A DNA stretch of 64,000 bases. It comes from Edwardiiplasma whartonense (GTDB lineage Bacteria > Bacillota_I > Bacilli_A > Mycoplasmatales > Mycoplasmataceae). How positions within the stretch are numbered: position 1 is the stretch's first letter; every line of letters begins with the position of its first letter. Positions 37,649 through 49,189 of this stretch are shown piece after piece. Below the pieces are notes generated by a model. The model was given only the letters and a program-made list of their open reading frames with translations. It had not been told where the DNA came from and made no database searches. The stretch lies in the NCBI RefSeq assembly GCF_023566315.1, contig NZ_JAKNSU010000001.1; one strand, written 5' to 3'. A program made the position numbers and the translations under genes.

Positions 37649-38707
37649 ATGCCATTAAAGAGTAGAACTAAATCAGCTAAAACCCCAAAAGTAAAAAAGA
37701 CTAAACCTAAAAAAACCAAAGAAGCTAAGGTTAAGAAAAAACACCTAAAAAAACCAAAAACTAATAAAAGATCAGCAAAGGGAAGAGCAGAAGAATTATT
37801 AGATAGCCATGGTGATAAAAACTTAACTGGTAGTGATGCTTTTCTTGACCTTGATTTACCAGAGATTGAAGATACTGGGATTAAAGCATTGAAACAAATT
37901 CAAAAACGTCAAAAACAATTAACCTCAAAGTATTCAAAAGAAATCTTAAATGGGACAGTTGTTACTACTACGCATTATGATCCTAACTTAGAGAAACACG
38001 TTATTGAGTTAAATGATGTGACTAAGTCTTATTTAACTGGAGATGTAGAAACCCAAGTTTTAAAGGGAATTGACATTAAGTTAAATAAATCTGATTTTAT
38101 TGTTATTTTAGGACCATCTGGTTCAGGAAAAACAACCTTCTTGAACACCATTTCTGGTTTAGACAAAGCAACAAAAGGGGATGTCTTTGTTTTGGGATAT
38201 AACCTAAGTTTGTTAAAAGATTCTCATTTAACCAAGTTTAGAAGAAAACACGTGGGATTTATCTTCCAACAGTATAATTTATTGACGAACTTAACTGCTA
38301 AAGAAAATGCTGAAGTTGGAGAAAATCTATCAACAAAAAAACATCCTGAAATGGAAATTGAAGATATTTTTGCCACAATTGGAATGAAAGACCAAATGAA
38401 TAAATATCCTCACCAAATGTCAGGGGGACAACAACAACGGGTATCAATTGCACGAGCCTTAGCAAAAAATCCTGATATCTTGTTTGCTGATGAACCAACT
38501 GGGGCTTTGGATGAAGAAATGGGACGGAAAGTATTACAAATTTTAGTTGATGTTAACAAACTTTATAAAACAACTGTAATTGTGGTTACTCATAACCCTA
38601 ATATTGCTAAAATTGGAAACACGATTATTCACATTAAAAACGGGTTGATTGATAAATTAGAACGCAATGCCCATCCAGCAAATCCTGAAGATATTGAGTG
38701 ATCATAA
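37649..38707 (+). CDS. ABC transporter ATPase, MacB/LolD type, with lysine-rich N-terminal extension
   Basis: The 352-residue protein has an N-terminal extension of about 115 residues. It starts with repeated Lys-Pro-Thr clusters (residues 1-45, e.g. KTPKVKKTKPKKTKEAKV), then a charged stretch. The ABC domain from about 118 on has Walker A GPSGSGKT (155-162), a Q-loop FIFQQYN, the signature MSGGQQQR and Walker B ILFADEPTGALD, like the MacB/LolD class that drives FtsX-type permeases. The start is ATG 37649. The true end is TAA 38705-38707: the UGA at 38699 is Trp and Ser follows. Its partner is the FtsX-type protein from 38819. The extension may bind nucleic acid or membrane; this is unproven. 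Confidence 0.9.
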
Positions 38708-38710
38708 AAG

Positions 38711-38733
38711 AAAGACCAAAAAGGTCTTTTTTT
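38711..38733 (+). terminator. Terminator between ABC ATPase and permease
   Basis: AAAGACC (38711-38717) and GGTCTTT (38723-38729) pair around AAAAA, followed by more T. It sits four bases after the ATPase stop. Confidence 0.8.
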
Positions 38734-38771
38734 GTTTCTTTTTAAAACAATAAAAATAATTAACTTTATTT

Positions 38772-38777
38772 TATAAT
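38772..38777 (+). promoter_or_regulatory. -10 element before the permease gene
   Basis: TATAAT lies 42 bases before the permease ATG, after the ATPase terminator, which suggests an independent start. No good -35 is visible. Confidence 0.45.
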
Positions 38778-38818
38778 CTCAATATGAGAATGTAAAATAA
38801 AAGGGGTCTTGGGTACCA

Positions 38819-41800
38819 ATGTTAAAACTATTTAAGAGCTTTCATAATTTAAGTTTTGCCAAATGACTTCAATCTTTAGCGTTCGTTTTGTTTATTTTTC
38901 TTTTTTCTGCCTTAACAACAGGAATTGTTTCTACTCCTTTGCAGATTATTAATGTAACAGGTGGGATTAGTGATAAACAAGCGGGATGAGATTATAGTTG
39001 AAAACCCCGATTAAATAATTTTACTGACGATTATCTTTTTGATTACTTTGAAAGTATTGATGATAATGGTAATTACAAAAATTCTTTGCAAACTAATCTT
39101 TTTAATTGAGAATATGAGTATAAAGGTTTGCTTTTAGACGACTATTTTAGAGAGTATTATAAGGAACGTTTCAACGCTAGTGATCGTGATTATCAAACTA
39201 ATCGTAGTGATTTTTTAGGTAACTTTATTAAAAATAATTTATATGCCTATGGAAATTTATATAACCGAATGGTTTATCTTTATCCAGTTAAAGGACAAGA
39301 ATCATCAACCAAGACCAACTATGTCAGTTTGGATGATCTTTTAACCAGTTCGTGAGATGAGTATTCCAAGCTAAACTACGATCAGGTTTATAAGAAAGTT
39401 GTTGAAGATTTACCAATGATGATTAACTGAAATGATAAAGTGAGTATTGATGCAAATTTTATTCTTGATTATAGTTGAGCATCAATAGGACACAATGAAA
39501 CCTTATTTAATCTTGAACCTTTAAATTTAGGAAAAACCAACAATGTAGTTGTTTTTGAAGGATTAAAGAACTTGAAAAACATGCAAGATGATGAAGTTTT
39601 GATTAATAACAAGTACGCTCAGAAAAATAATTTAAAGATTGGTGATGAAATTGAGTTAAATAATTTTGGTGATGAGACAATTCACCAGAAGTATAAAATT
39701 GTTGGTTTTGCTAATAAGATCAATAACGTTTTTCTTGAAAACCAGTTAAGTAATGAATATGACAAAATCAATAACAGTGTTTATGTTTATTTGACAGAAA
39801 ATGAGATGGAAAACTATGTCAGTTTCTTTTATAAAAATTCTAATTCTATTGAAGCACCACTAAGAAAAGATCCAGTCAAAGCTGACGTTTTCACCACCAC
39901 CAGAATTAATGCTTATGGTAATAAAAAGAATTTTCGTAAGTTTGCTAGCAAACTGACTACTGATGAAATCCTTGTTAAACCAATTGAGGTTAGTAAGTAC
40001 AATAATTTAAGTTTTATTAAAACTATCCAACTTTATATTGTTGAAGCTGCAATTTTTATTGTGATTGGATTTATTATGTTAATTCTTTCCACTGGTTTTA
40101 TTAATTACTGTTTAAAAAAAGAATTAGACCAGTCGGCGCCTCAAATTGGGGTTTTAAAAGCAAATGGTTTTCCTTCCGAAAAGATTGCCTTTATCTTTTG
40201 AACTCGAGTTTTAATGTTGATGTTAATTGGTTTTGGTTTAGGGTTTGGAATGAGTATCCCGATTCAAGGTTTGGTCCACGACATTATCGTGGTGAATACT
40301 TTTGTAGTAATTAAAACTCATCTGTTCAATCCGTGATTTATAACCATTGTTGTTGCTTTTATCCCTTTGCTACTATCACTTGTTAGCTTCTTGACTTTAA
40401 ATAATTACTTAAAGAAAAGTTCTCTGGAGTTAACCAACTTTAAAAGTGTCCAAAGCATGAAACAAAAGAAATTCAATTCTTTAGCTGCGATTTTTCCAAC
40501 TAGATTGACAAAACATCGTTTGGTGATGAAGGATGCTCTTAAAACGTTCTTTTTAACCTTACTACTAGTACTAGCTAATTTGATAATCTTAGTGGAATTT
40601 AATGCCCGAACGTTTACCAACCGTTTGATTGATAACTGAAGTACGGTTTATGATAAGAACACTAATTCTGCTTTTAATAATGGGTATCAATTTCAATGAC
40701 AAATAGAAACCTATGGAAGTTACTCCTTTGCTAACAGTGACTTATATAATATGGACTATATTGGTTATAATGACCAAAAAGATTTAAAAGAGATAGTAAC
40801 TAATGATTCAAAAAGTACAACCTTGACCAATGAGATCCAAGATTATCTGGCAATTGATCGAAACTTAGTGCAAAATTGAGTTTTGATAGCTGCACAACTC
40901 CAAAAGATTTATCATACTGACATCAACCATGCCTCAATTAGTTTTCAGTTATTGCAACAGTTTTTAATTCAAGGTTCAGATGATTATGAACAAATTGCTC
41001 CATTTCTACCAGACCAAAATCAGGGAGACGCTATGAATGAAGAAATTAAAACAACTTGACTCCCTAGTCTTCAAATTCTTAGTGATTCGTTAATTAATCC
41101 TGACCCGTTAATTACTTTAAATAATGCTTTTGTGCAAGAAAAAATTGATTTTCCTGTGTTAAAGTTTGATTTGGCTTCACCTGGTTATTATTACAAGAGT
41201 AATGAAAATTGAAAGCTTTATTTAGTTGATGATAATAGTTACAACCTTTTTAATCTAAGTGGTGATAAAGTAGCTAACCTTAAGAAGCTTCAAGACCAAA
41301 CTTTACCAGACCAACAACTTCCAGTAATTATTTCAAAACACTTTGCTAAACTAAACAATATGAAAATTAATAAGGTCTTTCAAGTTTCACTTTCTCAAGA
41401 TAATTACAATATTTTAGTGCCATTAAAAATTGTGGGAATTAATGAAAATGATAATTATTCAAACAACATTTATGGAATTCGAACAATTCTGATGAATAAG
41501 TTTCTTTCGACAATTCCGCCTTCTCCTCTGTATAATGAAGTTTTTACCAAACGGCAATTTCTTCATTTTGACCAAGATAATTCTGTTGCTGCAGCAAAAA
41601 TGGATACTAATTATTTCAATTTCTTCTATCCTACATCAAATGATGGTGAAGTTTTTCTGGGTGATCTTGTCAATAATTACAACGCTACTTATAGTTATGT
41701 TAACTGGTTTAATTTAGGGACAAATAACTTTTTACCAATTGATTTATCAAAGCGTTTAGCCCAAGAAAAAGTGCATGAATTTTATGCTTTAATTGACTTG

Positions 41801-42175
41801 TTAATCGGAGCAACCGTTTTGATTGTTCTAGTGCTTTATCTTGTCTTTTTATTAGTTAATGTTAATGAAAAACGGAAGATAATCTCAACTTTTAAAGCGT
41901 TAGGTTATAACAACTGAGAAATTAATTTAAGTATCCTTGGAAAGTACTTTATCAGTGAGTTGGTTGCAATTGGTGGGGGTCTGGCAATTAGTTATTTAAT
42001 GTGATGAATTGCAGTAAAAGAGCTTTATGTCCAAGCAGAAGTGATTATGAATAATCCCTTTAGTTGAATTGTTTTTGTTATTGTCTTAGTGATTATGATG
42101 GCAGTTTTATTGATTGGTGCCTTCTCATCTCAATATTTAATTAAAACAGTCTATAGTAAAAATGATGAAGATTAA
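38819..42175 (+). CDS. FtsX-type ABC transporter permease
   Basis: The 1118-residue protein starts at ATG 38819 with AGGGG upstream. A hydrophobic segment at residues 17-40 is followed by a large soluble domain (about 45-395), then a group of membrane segments (about 400-520), one segment near 570-595 (TFFLTLLLVLANLIILVEF), a second large soluble domain to about 990, and three C-terminal segments (about 990-1105). This duplicated layout matches MacB/FtsX permeases with two FtsX domains, probably exporting lipid, peptide or lipoprotein, or acting mechanically on the surface. It pairs with the preceding ATPase. The frame has many UGA-Trp codons. The cargo is unknown. Confidence 0.85.
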
Positions 42176-42203
42176 AAAAAGACACCAGGGGGGTGTCTTT
42201 TTT
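42175..42203. terminator. Bidirectional terminator between permease and lipoprotein genes
   Basis: AAAAAAGACACC (42175-42186) pairs perfectly with GGTGTCTTTTTT (42192-42203). It begins at the permease stop and ends 12 bases before the convergent lipoprotein stop. Confidence 0.9.
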
Positions 42204-42214
42204 ATCGATTTATT

Positions 42215-44926
42215 TTAACTTTGAGGAATAACAATTTTAAATGTTATTGGTCAATAACCCTTAACATTCTTAATTTCAATTGTCGCTCCATTCAACTTAC
42301 TATCTTTGATTTGGAAAACTGTATTTGTGACATTTTTGTTATTGTCAAAAGCAGTTCAGAAGTACCAACGATCAGTTGTGACATTAATAACATTATCATC
42401 AGCATCCTTAACAACGATGTTATTTTCATCTAAAACAAGATCATACAACGAAAAGTACATATTATTACTGTCGTATTGATCACTTCCATAATCAGCAGTG
42501 AAAGTCTTATTAGTCTCATCATACTTCCCGTTTGAAACGTCAGGGTTAACAACTACGTTTTGATCTTGAGGAATAGCAACATTGAAAACAATTGGTCAAT
42601 ATCCCTCAATTCCTTTGATTTCAATTGTCGCTTCATTTAGACTGTAATCACTAATGGTAATGGTAGTATTTTCATCACTTGTTTTGAAATTTCATCCGTT
42701 TGTAGTAATTGTTCCACTACTGTTCTTAACTACGATATTATCAGCACTCAAAACATGATTTAACTCAAAACTCATTTGATGATTCTCTTCTTGATAAGTA
42801 CTATTTCCATAACTCGCAGTAAAAGTCTTGGTATTCCCATCATACTTCCCGTTTGACACGTCAGGGTTAACAACTACGTTTTGATCTTGAGGAATAGCAA
42901 TATTGAAAATTTCAGGTCAATACCCATCGATGTTTTGAATGAAAGCTTTTGTGTTATTTAAATTGTAATCGTTAATAGTAATAATTGTGTCACTACCACT
43001 GATGGTTAAACTTCACCCGGTAGTGATTTTTTCACCACCATCATTTCTAACAAGTACAAAATCTTTTCCCTCTAGGGGTAAACCTTTAACTTTGAAGCTC
43101 ATTTGATGATTCTCTTCTTGATAAGTACTATTTCCATAACTCGCAGTAAAAGTCTTGGTATTCCCATCATACTTTCCGTTTTTAATATCTTCAATCACGA
43201 TATGTTTATCTTGGATGATTGCAATATTAAAAGTCACTGGCCAATATCCCTCAATTCCTTTGATTTCAATTGTCGCTCCATTCATGTTCGCATCTTTAAT
43301 TTCAATAACAGTGCTAGCACCATCATCAGCAGTTCAGAAACTTCAACGGTTGCTTGCTTGGTCGATTACTTGTCCGTCTAAATCTTTAACAACCATTTTT
43401 TCTTCAGTTGAAATGAAATCTTTTAGTGAGAAAATCAGATGGTTATCATCATATTTACTACTTCCATAATCAGCAGTAAAAGTCTTGGTATTCCCATCAT
43501 ACTTTCCGTTTCTAACATCTGGATTAACAAACACATCTTTATCTTGGTTAATGTTGATCTTGAAAACAATTGGCCAATATCCCTCAATTCCTTTGATTTC
43601 AATTGTCGCTTCATTTAGACTGTAATCATTAATAGTAATGGTAGTATTTTCATCACTTGGTTTGGAACTTCATCCGTTTGTAGTAATTGTTCCACTACTA
43701 TTCTTAACTACGATATCATCAGCACTCAAAGTTACACCAATCAATGCAAAACTTAGCTCATGACCTTTATAAGTACTACTTGGGTTGCTGGCGATAAAAG
43801 TCTTTATATCAGCTTGATAACCTCCGTTGGTAACGCTTCCAACGGCAATATTTTGATCTTGATTAATGACTACATTAAAAGTCACTGGTCAATATCCATT
43901 TACATCTTGAATCCTAACTGTCGCTCCATTTAAATGGTAATCATCAAGACTAATTGTTGTCGTATTAGTGGTTGTAGTCAAACTTCATCCAGTAGTCACT
44001 TGCCCATCACTTGTTTTAACTACAATATTATTTGGATTCAAAGTTAAATCATTAATGGTAAAACTCATCTTGTGGTCACTATACTGCGCGCTTCTATAAC
44101 TAGCAATAAAGGTTTTACTATCAGAATTATAACTTCCATTAGCAACAGTGTTGTTGATCCCGATTTCTTTGTCTTGAACGATTACAATTTTGAAAGTAAT
44201 TGAATTATAACCATCCAAATTAATTTGAATTGTCGCTCCACTTAAATGGTAATCATCGATGTGAATCGTCGTGGTGTTATCAATAACAACAAAACTTCAT
44301 AACCCATCTTTAGTTTCAACTTTTGTCCCATCACTTTTAACAACATTAAGATTATTTTCACTTAGACTAACATTTGTTAACGAAAAGCGCATTATATTAT
44401 CGTTGTACTGACTACTTCCATATTTAGCAGTAAACGTAGTGGTGTTTGAATTATAACTTCCGTTAATAACGTTATTAACAATGATATTTTCATCTTGGTG
44501 GATAACGATTTTAAAAATGATTGGTAAATGATTATCAAGATTAATTTCAATTGTCGCTCCATTTAAACTGCTATCTTCAATTTCAAAAACAGTATTAGCA
44601 CCATTTTCAGAAATTCAAAAGTTTCAAAGTCCAGCTTCTTGGTCAACATTGTTTCCTTCAACTGTAGTGACAAGGATGTTTTCTGTTTTTAAAATTACCT
44701 TGTTTAAAGAAAAACTCATTTTGTGCTCTTGGTATTTATCACTACCATATTGAGCAATAAAAGTTTTACTATCAGAATTATAACTTCCATTAGTAATGGT
44801 AGGACTAACTACAATGTTCCCATCACCATCAACGTCGGAGTTATTTTTGTCTCCACAAGCAACCACCGAGATGGCAGCAGTACTGGTTAAACCAATTGAC
44901 CCTAAAATTGCTAATAATTTCTTCAT
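42215..44926 (-). CDS. Repeat surface lipoprotein with eight ~107-residue modules
   Basis: The 903-residue protein begins MKKLLAILGSIGLTSTAAIS and has a VVACG lipobox (Cys about residue 24), so it is expected to be lipid-anchored outside the cell. The rest is eight tandem modules of about 107 residues, each starting with NG(S/K/G)Y...KTF(I/T)A and containing MSF, NIVVK and, near the end, ATIEIKGIEGYWP and QDQN or similar. The last four units are much alike, also in DNA, while the first ones differ more. No enzymatic motif is visible. The start is ATG 44926 with AAGAGG upstream. It converges on the ABC permease. Tandem identity would allow changes in module number by recombination. Confidence 0.85.
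42216..44810 (-). repeat. Eight tandem protein-coding repeats of about 320 bp
   Basis: Units are recognised by the NG(S/K/G)Y...KTF block. The strongest DNA identity is between the last units: a stretch of about 60 bases covering the GKYDGNTKTF and NPDV parts recurs nearly unchanged at about 42521-42580 and 42840-42900, and related copies lie near 43170 and 43490. Confidence 0.75.
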
Positions 44927-44970
44927 TCAGTTCTTTTACCTCTTATATCTAATATAAATTAACTGTGCTA

Positions 44971-44979
44971 ATTATAGCA
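44971..44979 (-). promoter_or_regulatory. Extended -10 promoter of the repeat lipoprotein
   Basis: TGCTATAAT on the minus strand lies about 45 bases before the ATG. The same TTGCTATAAT string precedes the giant surface gene (56284-56292). Confidence 0.6.
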
Positions 44980-44999
44980 ACATATAAGTGTTTGATGTG

Positions 45000-45027
45000 A
45001 AAAAAAGACCTTAAAAGGTCTTTTTTT
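45000..45027 (-). terminator. Terminator of the proC-hydrolase unit
   Basis: AAAAAAAGACC (from 45000) pairs with GGTCTTTTTTT (to 45027), with T-rich flank, 19 bases after the hydrolase stop read on the minus strand. It sits just before the lipoprotein promoter. Confidence 0.85.
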
Positions 45028-45046
45028 GTGGGATTGTAATTTAATT

Positions 45047-46120
45047 TTAACTCAATTTTTCGTCTTTTAAATCTTTTTTAGTAATCATTTCATCAAGTTT
45101 TCATTCCTTAACTAATTGCTCATATTCTGTTTGATTATTATCCATTAGAGCAACATAATGACTAATTGCGCGAACGTGAGTTTTAAAGTGACTTCTTAAA
45201 GCTTGGGTATGAATACAGTAATTATAAAGGATGTAATCATCATTTTGAATTAACTTTGCTCGTTGATCAATTAACTGCATAGTGTCAAAACCAGGAGTTA
45301 CCCCATCATTTTTGGCATGGGAAAAGAAAATTGGATAACTTGGAGTGTGGCCTTGCTCAATTAGTTTAAAAAGATTAGCATCAAATAAATTGATATTAGA
45401 TTTAGCCTCAACCTTGTTACCCTTTTTAAGCAGTCATTTTACTAGTTGTTTAGTTTTTCGTTTTGGTACAAGGTGTAAATGGCGGTTACGAACATTTTGA
45501 AATAATGATTCTAAACTGCCAAATCCACAATCAGAAATTCCGAACTTAATTTTATATTCTTGAACTAGTTTTGGATCACTTAAAGAAAGATGATTAGTAA
45601 TATAAGCCCCCATACTTGTTCCTAGTAAGACGACTTGTTCAGGATTGTGGTTAGCTTTTAATCACGCCAATGCTCCTAATGTATCGCGAACCTCTTTTAT
45701 TCCTAAAGTAGAAGTATCATTATCAGATTTAGCGTGCCCTCGAAAGTCAAAACTCATCACGTTGTAACCTAACTTAGTTAAAAACTGGGCGTGATATAAA
45801 CCAAAGAACTTATCTCCAGCAAACCAGTGTAAAGAAATTATTCACTTATGAGAATTGGGGTGAGGAATATAAGTCAAACCACTTAAGGTCAAGTTATCAG
45901 TGCTAGAAAAAGTAAAGAAATTAATGTTATCAAAATCATTAATAACTAACTGGGGCGTGTGGTAAAAACGTTTCATTACGTTGTTCATTTTTTTTAGTTG
46001 GACTTGGTTATGTTTGCTTCTTCTAAAAGGAATATGTCAAGGTTTAAAACAACTTCACCACAAAGCATAAACAAATTGGAGGCATTTTCTTACTCTAGTA
46101 ATAATTGTTGAACGAAACAT
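45047..46120 (-). CDS. Alpha/beta hydrolase, serine type
   Basis: The 357-residue protein starts at ATG 46120, three bases after the proC stop. A basic N-terminus (MFRSTIITRVRKCLQFVYAL) contains a hydrophobic run at about 14-28, possibly a membrane anchor. The hydrolase fold is seen in WIISLHWFAGDKFF, VMSFDFRGHAKSD, and LLGTSMGAYI, whose GTSMG is the nucleophile elbow. FFSHAKNDGVTP holds the likely acid and YCIHTQALRSHF the likely His. UGA-Trp codons break the frame. Similar proteins act as esterases or lipases; the substrate is unknown. It is co-oriented with proC. Confidence 0.85.
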
Positions 46121-46123
46121 GGA

Positions 46124-46939
46124 CTAATTTTTATCCTTTGATAACATCGCTTCGATTGCTTGATTTAAACTTGCAGCAAACTTATTTTTTTCCAAACTTA
46201 AAATTCCTTTAATTGTGGTTCCACCCGGTGAAGAAACCACGTCAATCAAGTTTCTCGCGTTTTGGTTTCAAGCGAGTTTTTCTTGAACATAAGCTCCACT
46301 TGCCTCGACCATGCTAGCAACAATCTTTGTCGCTAAATCCTTTTTCATTCCTTGTTTGACTGCACTATTAGCAATTGCGTCAATGAAGAGATAAACAATC
46401 GCAGGAGCACTCCCAGCAATTGCAGCAAACAACTCAAAATCTTTTTCTGCAATGATATAAGTGTCGCCAAAACTATTTAAAACCGTTTCATACTTATTAA
46501 TTAGTTCTTGATTTGAAGCGCAAATTGCACTAGTGGCTTGACTGATTGCAGCATTAATATTTGGCATGATTCTAATGATATTAGGATGGTGGAAGGTGTT
46601 GGTTAACTGTTCAAGAGAGGTAGCTCCCATCATTGAAATAATCACTTTATTGTTTCATAGGGTTGTATATTTAACATCATCAACACAATTCTTAGCGAAG
46701 GTAGTCAAACTTTGAGGCTTAATTCCTAAGAAAATAACGTCATTGTTTTTTAAGAACTCTTCTAAATTATCACTTTTTTTGATAATTTCTTGTTGAGCAT
46801 TTAATTGTTCAAATTTATTTGAGTGGTGGTCAAATCCACTTAGAATGAAGTTATCAAAGGCTGGTGATTTACTCATTCCTTCAATAATTGAACCAGCCAT
46901 ATTACCGACCCCCAAGAAACCGATTTTTATTTTTTCCAC
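46124..46939 (-). CDS. proC: Pyrroline-5-carboxylate reductase
   Basis: ProC makes proline from pyrroline-5-carboxylate with NAD(P)H. The 271 residues begin MEKIKIGFLGVGNMAGSIIE, with a Rossmann GxGxxA-type motif, contain IRIMPNINAAI, and end with GSAPAIVYLFIDAIANSAVK and VVSSPGGTTIKGI, the proline-site signature. The length is normal (about 270). The stop TAG 46124-46126 lies three bases before the hydrolase start. No other proline biosynthesis gene is visible in the window, so the source of the substrate is unclear; in Mollicutes ProC can stand alone. Confidence 0.95.
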
Positions 46940-46980
46940 GCTTTTCTGCCTCCGTTTTCAATAAGTTGGACCTTATTAAT

Positions 46981-46997
46981 CTCTTCTTTGAGAAGAG
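46981..46997. promoter_or_regulatory. 17-bp palindrome in the proC / DUF1904 divergent region
   Basis: CTCTTCTTTGAGAAGAG is a perfect 7-bp inverted repeat with a 3-base centre, between two divergent genes. It could be a repressor site or a small hairpin in the proC leader. A related but looser AGAGAA...TTCTCT repeat lies at 47375-47395, after the DUF1904 gene. Confidence 0.4.
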
Positions 46998-47055
46998 TAT
47001 AACTTTATTATAAGATAAGACTAACAAATAATTAGTAAAAGAAAGGATTACCAGA

Positions 47056-47370
47056 ATGCCAAATATTCGAATTAAAGGTGCTAATAAAGCATTGGTGCAA
47101 AGTTATGCTACAAAAATTAGTGAGTTAAGTGGATTATTAAATTGTAGTGAAGACAAGATTTTTATCATTGATGAAGGTCTCGAAACTATTTATGCTGATG
47201 CTAAAGTGAAAAACCCAGTTTATGTTGTGGTGGAATGAAAGCAACGTCGTGATCAAGAACAATTAATGGCACAGCATTTGACTCAACACTTTAAGGATTA
47301 TTCTAGTAGTGTTCGGGTGACTTTCCGTGATTTTGATAACCAGTGATATATTAACGGGACTAAAAGTTAG
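47056..47370 (+). CDS. DUF1904 family protein
   Basis: The 104 residues begin MPNIRIKGANKALVQSYATK, and contain LSGLLNCSEDKIFIIDEGLE and VYVVVEWKQRRDQEQLMAQH, which match my recollection of the DUF1904 family (small, tautomerase-like size). The N-terminal Pro after Met is shared with tautomerase-fold proteins but no function is established. The start ATG 47056 follows AGAAAGGATT. It ends with TAG at 47368-47370 after two UGA-Trp codons. It is divergent from proC and upstream of lysS by 102 bases. Confidence 0.8.
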
Positions 47371-47422
47371 GTTTAGAGAAATATTAAACTTCTCTGAGCT
47401 AAAGCGAAGTTAGGTTTTAGGG

Positions 47423-47428
47423 TAAAAT
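47423..47428 (+). promoter_or_regulatory. -10 element for lysS
   Basis: TAAAAT lies 44 bases upstream of the lysS ATG. An AAGGAG ribosome site follows. No strong -35. Confidence 0.35.
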
Positions 47429-47472
47429 AATACAAATAAACATAGGTTAATCATCAATTTTAAGGAGTAGTA

Positions 47473-48981
47473 ATGGAAAAAAATAATGAGCGTAAATTTA
47501 GTGAGCAAGAGTTAGTTCGCAGGGAAAAGTACCAAAAACTTGTTGATCAAAACTTAGATCCGTTCCAAATTAGTAAATGGGAAAACAATACTGATTTAAA
47601 GTTAATCCGTGATAAGTACCAAGATTATTCAAAAGAAGAATTGCAAACACTTGACCAAGTTCCTGTACAAGTAGCAGGAAGAATTCGTTTATATCGTGAA
47701 GCTGGGAAGAAGGCAGTTTTTTGTAATATTCAAGATGAAAACGGAAACTTACAATTATATGTGCGCATGGATGAATTGGGTGAAGCAGCTTTTGCCTTGT
47801 TTAAAGACCTTGATTTAGGAGACATTATCGGGGTTAAAGGAATGATTATGAAAACTGATCATGGTGAACTTTCAATTCGAGTGCAAAGTTTTAGTTTGTT
47901 AAGTAAGGCGTTAAGACCTTTACCAGATAAGCATGCAGGAATTGTAGATATTGAAGAAAAGTATCGTCGTCGGTATGTAGATTTAATTATGAATCCTGAC
48001 CAACTCCAATTATTTAAAAACCGTACCAAGGTGATTCGTACCTTACAACATTATTTAGATGATCAGGGTTATATTGAAGTAGAAACTCCAATTCTTCAGG
48101 CAATTAAGGGAGGGGCTGCAGCCAAACCGTTTATTTCCCATTACAACGCTTTGGATCGTGACTTCTATTTAAGAATTGCCACTGAATTACATCTAAAACG
48201 TTTAATTGTAGGAGGATTTAACGGGGTTTATGAAATTGGTCGAATCTTTAGAAATGAGGGGATGGATACCCGTCATAATCCAGAATTTACCACAATGGAG
48301 TTATATGTGGCGTACGAAGATTTCCACTTCTTAATGGATTTAACCCAAAAGTTATTCCAACTAACTAGTCTTGCTGTTAATAATAGTTTACAAATCAAGT
48401 ATGGGGAAGTTGAAATTGATTTAGCTAAACCGTTTGCTAGAGTTCATATGGTTGATGCCGTTAAAACAGCTACTGGGATTGACTTTTGAAAACCAATGAC
48501 TTTTGAAGAGGCTAAACAAATTGCAGGAGAAAAAGGATTAAAAGTTGAACCACACTTCAATGATGTGGGTCACATTATTAACTTATTCTTCGAAGAGTTT
48601 GTTGAAGATAGCATTGAGCAACCAACCTTTATTTATGGTCATCCTAAAGCAATTTCGCCTCTTGCTAAAGCTAATAAGGATGATGATCGTTTTACTGATC
48701 GGTTTGAGTTATTTATTATCAGAAGAGAATATGCCAATGCCTTTTCAGAATTAAACAACCCTATTGATCAATACGAACGTTTTAAAGCTCAAATCCAAGA
48801 AGCTAAGCAAGGAAATGATGAAGCTACAGAAATGGACTTAGATTTTGTCGAAGCTTTAGAATACGGGATGCCCCCAACTGCAGGAATTGGTTTGGGAATT
48901 GATCGTTTAGTAATGTTATTGACTAATTCAGAATCAATTAAAGATGTCTTGTTATTCCCTCAATTGAAACCAAGAGATTAG
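47473..48981 (+). CDS. lysS: Lysyl-tRNA synthetase, class II
   Basis: LysS charges tRNA-Lys. The 502 residues have the N-terminal OB-fold (about 60-150, with VAGRIRLYREAGKKAVFCNI), the class II catalytic core with RRRYVDLIMNP, motif 2 GRIFRNEGMDTRHNPEFTTM and motif 3 GLGIDRLVMLLT. A single UGA-Trp at residue 340 breaks the frame. The start ATG 47473 follows AAGGAG. Length and motifs match the family. In Firmicutes lysS follows the ftsH-hslO region at some distance; here the ABC transporter and surface genes lie between. Confidence 0.97.
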
Positions 48982-49153
48982 AATGTAATTTGTAATGAGA
49001 GAAGAGAAAGGTTATGTTAATGTTTTTTATCTCTTGATTGGGATTTCTTTGAGATTAAGGGTCAAGTTCTAATACGAAGCAGATATAGTCGATTATTCAT
49101 TATTGAAATCGGTTATCATCTGTTTTTTTATTTTAAACATCTATCAATAACCC

Positions 49154-49181
49154 TTAAAAATACTTAGTTTTTTGTTATAAT
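49154..49181 (+). promoter_or_regulatory. Promoter of the rpsF-ssb-rpsR operon
   Basis: TTAAAA (49154-49159), a 16-base spacer and TATAAT (49176-49181), with TG at 49173-49174 giving an extended -10. This is the best two-part promoter in the window. Confidence 0.65.
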
Positions 49182-49189
49182 TTTATAGC

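Noticed and set aside
38699..38707. Stop of the ABC ATPase at TGA 38701
   Set aside because: TGA is Trp here. The frame continues through Trp and Ser to TAA 38705-38707. The same reasoning moves the ssb end to 50215.
42221..43469. Open frames on the plus strand over the repeat lipoprotein
   Set aside because: They are antisense shadows of the tandem repeats, without ribosome sites and with unlikely composition.
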